From Candidatus Altimarinota bacterium (GTDB lineage: Bacteria > Patescibacteriota > Gracilibacteria > BD1-5 > UBA2023), in contig JALNXF010000015.1 of the NCBI GenBank assembly GCA_023230505.1, positions 1 to 13,509 on the forward strand: a stretch of DNA of 13,509 nucleotides. Reading direction: 5' to 3'. Position 1 is the stretch's first letter. Each line of letters begins with the position of its first letter. Under the pieces are notes generated by a model. The model searched no databases. It saw only the letters and a program-made list of their open reading frames with translations, and was not told the origin of the DNA. Made by a program: the position numbers and the translations under genes. Below, one piece after another: positions 7,745 through 12,840 of this stretch.

Positions 7745-8265
7745 TATTTCTTTTTTGATAAAACTTTTATTTTTTTATCTTTTTGTTTAATCTCCTTTTC
7801 TATTTTTTTTCTTTGTCTTGGTAGTAATTCTATTTTCATAAGTTCCTTTTTTAATTGGGTTATTTCAGAAAACAAATGATTTTTTTCTACTTCTATTTTT
7901 TCTTTCTCTCTGGGTGTTAATTTCTTCTTTTTTGGTTTCGGGACAACGACTGTTGGTTCTAATGTTCCTTTTAAATCAACTTGTTCAGTTCCTTTATAAT
8001 AAACATTTTTTTCTGAATCTACATAAATCTTCATAAATTTCCAGCCCCTTGGTTTTACTATTGAAGATTTTTTTTGTCCAAAAGCTTTCGGTGGTTCTAT
8101 TATTTTTTGAACACATCTCCAACATGTTACCTTTACAGTGCCAGCCGTACAATTGTTTACTGGATCTTCACATATTTTACAAGGTAAAGTAATAAGTTCT
8201 CCATGATTATGACTTATATCTTTTCCTCTTGATTTAATGTTTGTACCTTTTCTTCTGACTTTCAT
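7744..8265 (-). CDS. Cys-rich zinc-binding phage protein with charged coiled-coil tail
   Basis: A 173-aa protein. Cysteines at 29 and 32 (LPCKIC), 39, and 48 and 51 (CWRC) can form a C2-C2 zinc knuckle. A short conserved section follows: GWKFMKIYVDSEKNVYYKG (about residues 74-92), a beta hairpin also found in small zinc proteins of other T4-like phages. The last 60 residues are Lys/Glu-rich heptads (KIEVEKNHLFSEITQLKKEL) and would form a coiled coil. Function is unknown; nucleic-acid binding is plausible from the basic charge. No Shine-Dalgarno precedes the ATG; 32 AT-rich bases separate it from the membrane-protein gene upstream. Confidence 0.72.
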   Translation of the reverse strand: MKVRRKGTNIKSRGKDISHNHGELITLPCKICEDPVNNCTAGTVKVTCWRCVQKIIEPPKAFGQKKSSIVKPRGWKFMKIYVDSEKNVYYKGTEQVDLKGTLEPTVVVPKPKKKKLTPREKEKIEVEKNHLFSEITQLKKELMKIELLPRQRKKIEKEIKQKDKKIKVLSKKK

Positions 8266-8297
8266 AACTTTAGTTTTAAAAATTAATATTTTATTTT

Positions 8298-9599
8298 TTA
8301 ATTTGGAACCATTCCACCATCCGGATTCATATGAGTTGTCGCTGGTCTTGGAGGATCAAAGGTTTTTAAAATTTCAATAACTTCCTTTTCAGCAGTATTT
8401 TCTTGGATTTTTTCTACTGGAATTTCTTGATTATTTTCCATATTATTTGTAGTGTTCATTTCAGTTTCCTTTATTAATTTTTCTGAAAGATTAACTTCTG
8501 CAGGAGGATCATATGGTGTATGATTGTTAATTTCTATAAAATCCGGGGTCGATATGTTTTTAGGAGAGTCCAATTCAGATTTGTTATCCGGTTTTTCAGA
8601 ATTTAATTGTTCTAAATCCTTTTCTTTAATAGTATAAATATAAGCATTTTTTTTAAGAGATTCAAAATTATTTTCATCAATATTTATATCTTCTTTTAGA
8701 TCTATTGTAGATATATCATTATTTATTTTAACATCTTTCTTTTTTCTTTGTTTCGTCGATGATGATTCTTTTTTTTCTGGAATGTTTTTATTTATTCTAC
8801 TTTTATCAAGAGTCATTTGGCTAAATGCCATTAGAAGAACAACTGCAGCTGGATCAAATATACTTATAAATAAAGCTATAAGCCATTTAATAATATTATC
8901 CATTGAATTTGATGTTATTCTTGATAAATATTTTAGAGGATCTAATCTTGCTTTATTATTATCTATTATTACTGTTTGTATTATTTCATCTGTTTTTTGA
9001 ATAGAATCGTTTAATGATGTCGTTTTTAAAATTATTCTATCTATTTTTTTATTGGCTGAATCAATATCAATATTTGCTTTATTAATTAAATCTAAAGTTG
9101 ATTTTTCGCTCCTGTTTCTAGCATTTAATGAATCGAGTCTTCTTTCCTGAGAAGATCTTTGAGAAGCTAATTGGATAGCTCTCTGTTCATAAAATAATTT
9201 CTGTGATTCAAGATTTTTAATCTGAGATAAATAATAAGTTTTCTTATTATTCAATAATGAAATTTTATTTTCTTGAGTATTTAATTCAACAGAAGATATT
9301 TCATACCCTGAACTTAGAATTCCAAAAATACCAGCACTTGTAATTATCATACAAGTAATAATCATTACCCCTAATATAGATCTAAAAGCCCAGTTTATTG
9401 TTTTCCAACGTTGGTATAAAAATGCTACTGATACTATTTTACCTAATTCTATTACAGATGCCATAACAATTACAGCTGCTGAAATTCCAGAAAATATTAA
9501 TGAAAGTCCATATATAGAAAAAGAAGCTGAACATATAGCAATAGCAATAGCTGTAAATCCTACAAGAAATCTCAAAACTTTATTATCCTGCATCAACAT
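8298..9599 (-). CDS. Membrane protein with central coiled coil, marine T4-like phage type
   Basis: A 433-aa protein. Three hydrophobic segments lie at about 10-37, 40-63 and 73-95, then a helical, Gln/Lys/Asn-rich coiled coil at about 103-215, then a fourth hydrophobic segment at about 236-262 carrying SIFDPAAVVLLMAFSQ. The last 170 residues are acidic, low-complexity and probably disordered. The MASVIELGKIVSVAFLYQRW segment (about 46-65) and the F-D-P-hydrophobic motif match a membrane protein often seen in pelagiphages and cyanophages and left unnamed there. The layout (hairpin, long loop, hairpin return) suggests a bitopic anchor whose coiled coil lies on one side of the membrane. Role unknown: an injection channel component or host envelope modifier are guesses. 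The ATG overlaps the previous gene by 17 bases; a second ATG lies two codons in. Confidence 0.75.
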   Translation of the reverse strand: MLMQDNKVLRFLVGFTAIAIAICSASFSIYGLSLIFSGISAAVIVMASVIELGKIVSVAFLYQRWKTINWAFRSILGVMIITCMIITSAGIFGILSSGYEISSVELNTQENKISLLNNKKTYYLSQIKNLESQKLFYEQRAIQLASQRSSQERRLDSLNARNRSEKSTLDLINKANIDIDSANKKIDRIILKTTSLNDSIQKTDEIIQTVIIDNNKARLDPLKYLSRITSNSMDNIIKWLIALFISIFDPAAVVLLMAFSQMTLDKSRINKNIPEKKESSSTKQRKKKDVKINNDISTIDLKEDINIDENNFESLKKNAYIYTIKEKDLEQLNSEKPDNKSELDSPKNISTPDFIEINNHTPYDPPAEVNLSEKLIKETEMNTTNNMENNQEIPVEKIQENTAEKEVIEILKTFDPPRPATTHMNPDGGMVPN

Positions 9600-9966
9600 T
9601 AGTTTTCTCCGTTGATAATTTTATAGTTAAAAGTTCTTTACTTATTTCTGAATCATATTGTATTTTTTCATCAGAATTAATTTCTAATAAATAATTATCT
9701 ACTTCTTCAATTTTTTTATTTTCTTTTTTACTAAGAAATTCATCTATAATTATTTCAATAGACTTTTTATCTGTAATAATTTGTGAAATAATTTCAGCAT
9801 CATCAATCTTCTGACATAAATAAATGACGTTATTCTTTCTTAAAATAATATCATATGAATATTGTTGTTTAATTTGGTCTAATGTTTCAATATCAGGTTC
9901 TTGAAAGCTGTTTATAACAAGATATGCATTATCTTGATATTTTACTATAGATGGAAAGTTATTCAT
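9583..9966 (-). CDS. Phage protein of unknown function
   Basis: A 127-aa acidic protein with no motif I recognise. The first 70 residues look like an alternating alpha/beta fold (AYLVINSFQEPDIETLDQI, then YDIILRKNNVIYLCQ), in the style of small domains that pack a sheet on two helices. The rest is Glu/Lys/Ile-rich helix. It overlaps both neighbours (8 bases upstream, 17 downstream), so it is translated with the 139-aa protein and the membrane protein. A helper or partner of the membrane protein is a fair guess from the tight coupling. Confidence 0.68.
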   Translation of the reverse strand: MNNFPSIVKYQDNAYLVINSFQEPDIETLDQIKQQYSYDIILRKNNVIYLCQKIDDAEIISQIITDKKSIEIIIDEFLSKKENKKIEEVDNYLLEINSDEKIQYDSEISKELLTIKLSTEKTNVDAG

Positions 9967-10378
9967 ATTGAAATGTTGGTGAAACTTGTCTGTAAACTAC
10001 ATCATTTAATAAAAAGGTAATTATATTTTCAGTCTGAAAAGAAATTATTAATTTTCTGAAATATTCATATTCTTGATCATGTAATAATGAAATAAATGAT
10101 TTGAATGATTTAAAATTAAATAAAAAATAATATTTTATTTTATTTTGAGTCATTTTCCATAAAAAAAGAACATATTCATTATTTGTTTTTTCAATTTGTT
10201 TTCTAGATAATGATGGATTTTCAGTTGAAATGGTTTCATCTATATATTCTGTTGCTTCATCGATAATTGAATTTAAAAAATCATGAAATGATTCTTCAAA
10301 AAGATCTTTAAATTCCCATTCAAATAAGTTTATAAAATAATCATTATTTCCAGAAAGTTCAAGAGGAATTTGTTTCAT
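9959..10378 (-). CDS. Phage protein of unknown function, helical and Phe/Tyr-rich
   Basis: A 139-aa protein, acidic in its first half (FEWEFKDLFEESFHDFLNSI, then DEATEYIDETIS) and rich in Phe and Tyr throughout. It seems all-helical; no signal peptide, membrane segment or cysteine pair is visible. It heads the co-translated run ending with the 117-codon membrane gene. Its leader (10379-10500) is very AT-rich and contains a TATAAATA match at 10467-10460 and a perfect 8-bp hairpin at 10410-10428, so this is a likely transcription entry point. Confidence 0.7.
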   Translation of the reverse strand: MKQIPLELSGNNDYFINLFEWEFKDLFEESFHDFLNSIIDEATEYIDETISTENPSLSRKQIEKTNNEYVLFLWKMTQNKIKYYFLFNFKSFKSFISLLHDQEYEYFRKLIISFQTENIITFLLNDVVYRQVSPTFQYE

Positions 10379-10409
10379 TATTTAATTTTTTTTTCTTTTA
10401 GTTAGAACT

Positions 10410-10428
10410 TTCTTTCCTTCGGAAAGAA
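10410..10428 (-). repeat. 8-bp perfect hairpin in the leader of the 139-aa gene
   Basis: TTCTTTCC and GGAAAGAA are perfectly complementary around a 3-base loop (GAA on the minus strand, UUC on the plus). On the minus strand it lies 32 bases before the ATG at 10378 and no U-tract follows, so it is not a terminator. It may protect the 5' end of the mRNA or mark a processing site. Confidence 0.6.
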
Positions 10429-10459
10429 TTAAATAATTGTTATATTTAAAAAAGAAATA

Positions 10460-10467
10460 TATTTATA
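10460..10467 (-). promoter_or_regulatory. Possible T4-late-type -10 element (TATAAATA)
   Basis: TATAAATA on the minus strand equals the T4 late promoter consensus and lies in a gene-free leader 82 bases before the 139-aa gene. A gp55-like sigma is encoded in the window. Against it: all-A/T octamers are expected several times by chance in DNA this AT-rich, and other copies fall inside genes or on the wrong strand (for example 122-129 plus). Confidence 0.3.
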
Positions 10468-10504
10468 TTATTTAATAATATTATTTTAAGCAACTTAACA
10501 GTTG

Positions 10505-10546
10505 CTACTTTTCGTTTTTTTTTCTGCTTTTCAACGCTAAGGGCAT
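10505..10546 (-). CDS. Tiny basic ORF with good Shine-Dalgarno and A9 run
   Basis: ATG at 10546 follows AAGGAGAAGT, one of the better ribosome sites in the window, and overlaps the end of the 49-aa ORF by 10 bases. In the reading frame as given it encodes 13 residues (MPLALKSRKKNEK). A run of nine A at 10515-10523 lies in the middle. One added base, by slippage or a sequencing slip, would give a frame that stays open for about 20 codons more and reads SRKKKRKVATVKLLK. Function unknown. It may be real, a decoy, or a fragment. Confidence 0.35.
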   Translation of the reverse strand: MPLALKSRKKNEK

Positions 10547-10686
10547 ACTTCTCCTTCTTGGCTTTTTATCATTTTCACATTACAATTATATAGTGAGTGA
10601 TAAATTCCAACTTTGTTTATTTTTTTATACTTGGCCAAGTGCTTGAAAAGCACTTCAGTAACTTTGTTTTTATTTGAAACTGACAT
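10537..10686 (-). CDS. Small phage ORF, 49 aa
   Basis: An ATG at 10686 opens 49 codons that look coding: a helical, Lys-rich start (NKNKVTEVLFKHLAKYKK), then KVGIYHSLYNCNVKMIK and an acidic end (QEGEVCP). No clear Shine-Dalgarno is seen. An in-frame stop at 10738-10736 limits any upstream extension, so the gene cannot be longer except through the in-frame GTG seven codons upstream. Two hairpins overlap its 5' part (10637-10655) and its leader (10692-10709). Family unknown. Confidence 0.5.
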   Translation of the reverse strand: MSVSNKNKVTEVLFKHLAKYKKINKVGIYHSLYNCNVKMIKSQEGEVCP

Positions 10687-10709
10687 TGGGTTTGTGCTGT
10701 TATGCACAA
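10637..10709 (-). other. Two perfect hairpins in gene-poor stretch 10440-10771
   Basis: Between the 74-aa gene and the 139-aa gene there are nearly 400 bases without a long gene. Two perfect stem-loops stand out: AAGTGCTT/AAGCACTT with a 3-base loop (10637-10655) and TTGTGC/GCACAA with a 6-base loop (10692-10709). Upstream, GGGAGAAATAACCC adds a possible third. Neither is followed by a U-tract on the minus strand. They could belong to a leader RNA, a small RNA, or regulate the 49-aa ORF. Confidence 0.45.
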
Positions 10710-10771
10710 TAAGGTTTTGGGTTATTTCTCCCTAATTGGTCTACAGGATTCCTCCCATATGAAAATATATT

Positions 10772-10996
10772 TTAAATTATGGTATTTGTTGGCCACTCGG
10801 CTTCTAAGAGTGTATATTCATTTTTGAAGTCTCGTATTTTTTTATCTAATTTGGGTAAGTTAATTTTACCAATTTTATCTCCCTTAACTTCTAATACTGC
10901 TATTTTAATGAGTTTTTTTACTTCTTCTGTAGTAAATACCACTCTTCCTGAATTATCTGTAAGAGCTTTGACTAAATTAATTGCAATTGATTTCAT
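10772..10996 (-). CDS. Small phage protein of unknown function, 74 aa
   Basis: A Lys-rich 74-residue protein (FTTEEVKKLIKIAVLEVKGDK, then KLDKKIRDFKNEY) that looks like two or three helices with a short beta turn. No recognised family. ATG at 10996 has no Shine-Dalgarno; it lies 25 bases after a ~35-base block repeated upstream of the 60-aa gene, which I read as a promoter. A plus-strand open frame covering the same bases (10779-11012) is a shadow. Confidence 0.65.
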   Translation of the reverse strand: MKSIAINLVKALTDNSGRVVFTTEEVKKLIKIAVLEVKGDKIGKINLPKLDKKIRDFKNEYTLLEAEWPTNTII

Positions 10997-11020
10997 ATTT
11001 CTAAAAATTTAATTCGACTT

Positions 11021-11055
11021 ATGAATATAATATAAAAAATTTTTATGAATAATTC
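11021..11055 (-). promoter_or_regulatory. Candidate phage promoter, copy 1 (AT-rich repeated block)
   Basis: This minus-strand block begins GAATTATTCATAAAAATT and continues TTTTATATTATATTCAT. It aligns over its whole length, with one gap and a few mismatches, with the block at 12000-12034. Both lie in intergenic leaders, 25 and 44 bases before a start codon. The core TTTTTATATTATATT could hold the -10 element. Similarity of two intergenic leaders beyond plain A/T richness is the main evidence. Confidence 0.45.
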
Positions 11056-11067
11056 AAAAATATTTTT

Positions 11068-11194
11068 AAAAATTCTTAATCCCGTCTCTTATCTTGGTTA
11101 TGTTCACGATTTCACATTTCTGTGCGAATGATTTGACTGATCTATGTGTACATCACAACCAGAATTGTCATTCCAAATTTCATTAAGAATTTTT
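11068..11194 (-). ncRNA. Candidate structured RNA closed by a perfect 13-bp stem
   Basis: On the minus strand AAAAATTCTTAAT (11194-11182) pairs without mismatch with ATTAAGAATTTTT (11080-11068). Inside are three nested or adjacent helices. GAAU-GACA-AUUC is a short hairpin at 11173-11162. AUGU-A-CAC (11153-11146) pairs with GUG-A-ACAU (11107-11100), seven pairs round a single A-A mismatch, and is extended by GGUU/AACC at its base (11160-11157 with 11099-11096). CACA-GAAA-UGUG with a GNRA loop (11124-11113) lies near its tip. It sits just downstream of a tRNA gene and 72 bases before the 74-aa gene. No known class is recognised. A competing open frame (about 38 codons, no ATG) crosses it. Confidence 0.6.
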
Positions 11195-11242
11195 CTTTGT
11201 AATGAGAACCAGAGTTGAATTGGCTATCAAAAAATATTTTAG

Positions 11243-11327
11243 TAGCGCAGATCCGATTCGAACGGATGATAACTTTCGTTATTTTGGTTTATGAGACCAA
11301 TGAGTTAGGCCACTACTCTACCGCGCA
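11243..11327 (-). tRNA. tRNA-Met(CAU)-like, initiator features, long variable arm
   Basis: The minus strand folds as a tRNA of 85 nt without encoded CCA. Acceptor TGCGCGG pairs with CTGCGCT except at 1:72 (U-U). D stem is GAGT/ACTC with GG in the loop. Anticodon stem TTGGT/ACCAA encloses CTCATAA, anticodon CAU. T arm ATCCG-TTCGAAT-CGGAT is perfect. The unpaired 1:72, the A11-U24 pair in the D stem and the GG/CC of the anticodon stem are hallmarks of bacterial initiator tRNA. The variable region is 16 nt and folds as ATAAC-GAAA-GTTAT, a class II arm that no normal tRNA-Met has. The 3' end reads A-CTA, one base from ACCA. It could act in initiation, be a Met or Ile2 elongator, or be a decoy. 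Confidence 0.78.
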
Positions 11328-11332
11328 ATATT

Positions 11333-11641
11333 TTAATCTTTATAATAAAACTCTTTATCTTTATGCCTATTTAATGACTTAAAAATTTTATCATCATTAA
11401 ACCGTTGATTATTCACTTCTATAATATGTTTAAACCAAATCATTTCAGCTGTTTTTTTCCAAGTGTCAAATATAGTTAACTGATTATTTATAGAAAATTC
11501 ATCTTGTAATATTTTAAATCCATTTTTATCAACTACATAAAAATTCTTAAATCTATCTCGTTTTATTTTTGCATTTGGAAATAATTTTTGTACTTTTCGT
11601 TTGGCTCGTTGATATTCAATTTTTCTTTTAGATGATAACAT
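11333..11641 (-). CDS. Small basic phage protein of unknown function, 102 aa
   Basis: A 102-residue basic protein between the two tRNA genes. The N-terminus is a strongly positive helix (SKRKIEYQRAKRKVQKLFPN), followed by a beta hairpin (KIKRDRFKNFYVVDKNGFKIL) and a helical end rich in Trp, Phe and Lys. The layout of A-x-x-x-V-x-x-x-F-P-N-A-K then F-Y-V-V-D-x-x-G resembles small unannotated phage proteins. Nucleic-acid binding is plausible. No Shine-Dalgarno. The gene ends 5 bases before the tRNA 5' end, so the two are co-transcribed and must be cut apart. Confidence 0.65.
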   Translation of the reverse strand: MLSSKRKIEYQRAKRKVQKLFPNAKIKRDRFKNFYVVDKNGFKILQDEFSINNQLTIFDTWKKTAEMIWFKHIIEVNNQRFNDDKIFKSLNRHKDKEFYYKD

Positions 11642-11676
11642 AGTTAAATAAATTAAATAACTAAAAAAACTAATTG

Positions 11677-11762
11677 CTGTCTACAGAGGAATCGAACCTC
11701 AGAAAATGTACTTTTCTGTTCCCTGCTCAGCGCGCTGTTAAATGAGCTTTAACTGTTAGACA
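11677..11762 (-). tRNA. tRNA-like gene with long variable arm and abnormal anticodon region
   Basis: The minus strand has a canonical T loop (GAGG-TTCGATT-CCTC), an acceptor TGTCTAA/GTAGACA with six of seven pairs, a G discriminator, and a 7-bp arm (CAGAAAA-GTACA-TTTTCTG) in the variable position as in Ser, Leu or Tyr tRNAs. The D region GTTAAA/TTTAAC pairs but lacks the usual loop GG. Between D and variable arms lies GCGCGCTGAGCAGGGAAC, which I cannot fold into a 5-bp anticodon stem. If CTGAGCA were the loop the anticodon would be GAG (Leu). It may be a degraded tRNA, carry a small insertion, or be a tRNA mimic. Confidence 0.5.
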
Positions 11763-11773
11763 ACCAAAGAATG

Positions 11774-11956
11774 TTATTTCTTTGTAATTGAGTCGATAAT
11801 TTTAATCGAATCAACATTCATAATGGAAGTATCTTTAACAATAGAATCAGATGAAATTGAATCTATTGATGAATTTGAATTAGTACAGCTTGGTGTGCTA
11901 ATAAATGCAAGTGAAATAAATGCCATTACGAAAAAAATTAAAATAAGTCTTTTCAT
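11774..11956 (-). CDS. Small probable lipoprotein or secreted peptide, 60 aa
   Basis: The 60-residue product starts with a classic signal sequence: MKRL, then LIFFVMAFISLAFIS, then TPSC. The single cysteine at residue 24, followed by a Ser/Asn/Thr-rich stretch (TNSNSS), fits a lipoprotein cleaved before Cys, though the TPS before it is a weak lipobox. The mature part is low-complexity Ser/Asp/Ile (SIDSISSDSIVKDTSIMNVD). The Shine-Dalgarno (AAAGGAGGG, 7 bases from ATG) is the strongest in the window, and a candidate promoter precedes it. Phage lipoproteins of this size are known to block superinfection or help lysis; neither can be shown here. Confidence 0.7.
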   Translation of the reverse strand: MKRLILIFFVMAFISLAFISTPSCTNSNSSIDSISSDSIVKDTSIMNVDSIKIIDSITKK

Positions 11957-11963
11957 TAATTTA

Positions 11964-11974
11964 CCCTCCTTTCT
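11964..11974 (-). promoter_or_regulatory. Strong Shine-Dalgarno of the 60-aa lipoprotein-like gene
   Basis: AGAAAGGAGGG on the minus strand ends 7 bases before ATG at 11956. It is a near-perfect anti-16S match and contrasts with SD-less neighbours at 10996, 11641 and 12478, so the gene is probably highly translated. Confidence 0.75.
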
Positions 11975-11999
11975 AGTGTTTCAATGAATTTTAGTTTAA

Positions 12000-12034
12000 A
12001 TAAATATAATATAAAAATTTTTTTTTAAAAATTC
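12000..12034 (-). promoter_or_regulatory. Candidate phage promoter, copy 2 (AT-rich repeated block)
   Basis: Second copy of the block at 11021-11055, sharing GAATT at the left, a run of A then T, and the core TTTTTATATTATATT near the 3' end. It lies 44 bases before the 60-aa gene, whose long A/T-rich leader separates it from the 144-aa gene upstream. The likely transcript covers the 60-aa gene, both tRNAs and the 102-aa gene. Confidence 0.45.
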
Positions 12035-12043
12035 AATTTTTTT

Positions 12044-12478
12044 TTAATTTAGTTTTTGAACAAATGTAAACCCCGATTTATTTTTAGGATCAAAATTTGG
12101 AAGTGTTTCTTTAACTTTGTTGTATAACTCACTTATATTGATCATATATTTTCCAGAATAATCTTGACGATGTGATGCATTTACCACTATCTCATCAGAT
12201 ATAAATCCTAATTGGAATGCACGAAGAATAGTAATCATTTTAGCAACATTTCTATCGCAGATATCAGACCATAAGACGTATATATCTGTTCCATATATAC
12301 CCATTGCATCTAAAGTAAGTAAATTACCAAATCCCCCTAATAAATTGTCTGGATCTATTTGGTCACCATATTTTAAAAGATCCATACAAGCAGTTAGCGC
12401 ACCTGGATTATTTTCCGATATTTTTTTAATGGCCTCTATCATTGTGTCCATTAATTCAATTCTTGTGTTTTGATTCAT
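12044..12478 (-). CDS. Conserved phage protein of unknown function, 144 aa
   Basis: A 144-aa protein of a type I have seen in several phage and prophage genomes without a name. The pattern is ISENNPGALTACMDLL, then DPDNLLGGFGNLLTLDAMGIYG, then DIYVLWSDICDRNVAKMI, then LLRAFQLGFIS in slightly varied form. It looks all-helical with a hydrophobic core and a short C-terminal strand. No metal site, signal peptide or membrane segment. It is 5 bases from the 62-aa membrane peptide gene and ends just before the candidate promoter at 12000-12034. Confidence 0.7.
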   Translation of the reverse strand: MNQNTRIELMDTMIEAIKKISENNPGALTACMDLLKYGDQIDPDNLLGGFGNLLTLDAMGIYGTDIYVLWSDICDRNVAKMITILRAFQLGFISDEIVVNASHRQDYSGKYMINISELYNKVKETLPNFDPKNKSGFTFVQKLN

Positions 12479-12483
12479 TTTAA

Positions 12484-12672
12484 TTATAATTTTTTATTTT
12501 TAATTGCAATAAAAATAGTGTATGGAAATAATAAAAAATTCACAAAAAAAGCAATTAAACAATTTAACCATATTCCGTAAAGATTTTTTGATATTATATA
12601 TTGTTTATAAGTAGCATACATTCCCCATGTGAAAGCTAATATTAAATATATAAATAAATATATCATCCCCAT
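12484..12672 (-). CDS. Small two-helix membrane peptide, 62 aa
   Basis: The product has two hydrophobic segments, about residues 2-21 (YLFIYLILAFTWGMYA) and 34-56 (LYGIWLNCLIAFFVNFLLF), joined by a short polar loop and ended by KNKKL. It is the pattern of small phage inner-membrane peptides. With a positive C-terminus both ends would lie inside. No Shine-Dalgarno. Function unknown; holin is conceivable from shape but no endolysin is nearby. Confidence 0.6.
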   Translation of the reverse strand: MGMIYLFIYLILAFTWGMYATYKQYIISKNLYGIWLNCLIAFFVNFLLFPYTIFIAIKNKKL

Positions 12673-12692
12673 TAGTTCAGGAATTATAGATT

Positions 12693-12785
12693 TTAAAGTT
12701 TTTCAAGTTTGGTTTCCCATTTCTTAACTCTATTTAATAGTTCAGTATTAACAGTTTCTAAAAATTTTCCATAAGCATTAGCAAT
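12693..12785 (-). pseudogene. C-terminal remnant of an unknown gene (30 codons, no start)
   Basis: After a TGA at 12788-12786 a frame stays open to TAA at 12693 and looks coding (NAYGKFLETVNTELLNR, then KKWETKLEKL): a charged amphipathic helix with the A/T-rich codon use of the phage body. It has no start codon at its 5' end. It lies out of frame directly against the truncated DUF5131-like gene, so it is most simply the tail of a gene whose front was removed by the rearrangement. Confidence 0.5.
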
Positions 12786-12840
12786 TCACCGGGTTCCGGG
12801 AATATCCTAACCCGGGCCAATCGATGTTTGTTTTATTCAT
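12778..12840 (-). pseudogene. Truncated DUF5131 / phage Gp37-Gp68-like gene, first 20 codons
   Basis: ATG at 12840 overlaps the stop of the 24-aa ORF (ATGA) and opens NKTNIDWPGLGYSRNPVNC, then TAA. The N-K-T-x-I-D/E-W start followed after a short gap by W/R-N-P-V-x-x-C is the known opening of DUF5131 proteins (phage Gp37/Gp68 family, radical-SAM-like), which continue with a CxxC-type cysteine cluster and run to about 200-300 aa. Here the frame stops at the first Cys and the sequence turns AT-rich, so the gene is broken. G+C is high, and an inverted repeat CCGGGTT/AACCCGG lies inside it. Confidence 0.5.

Noticed and set aside
8782..9000. Plus-strand open frame of 72 codons with hydrophobic start
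   Set aside because: Antisense of the membrane protein's fourth segment and coiled coil; no operon partner on the plus strand.
10410..10428. Perfect hairpin as a terminator
   Set aside because: No U-tract follows on the minus strand, and on the plus strand no gene would end there.
10779..11012. Plus-strand open frame of 77 codons
   Set aside because: It covers the 74-aa minus gene almost exactly; the minus reading fits the operon and the candidate promoter.
11068..11194. Hammerhead or similar self-cleaving ribozyme
   Set aside because: GAAA is present but the CUGANGA core is not; helices do not meet in the three-way layout required.
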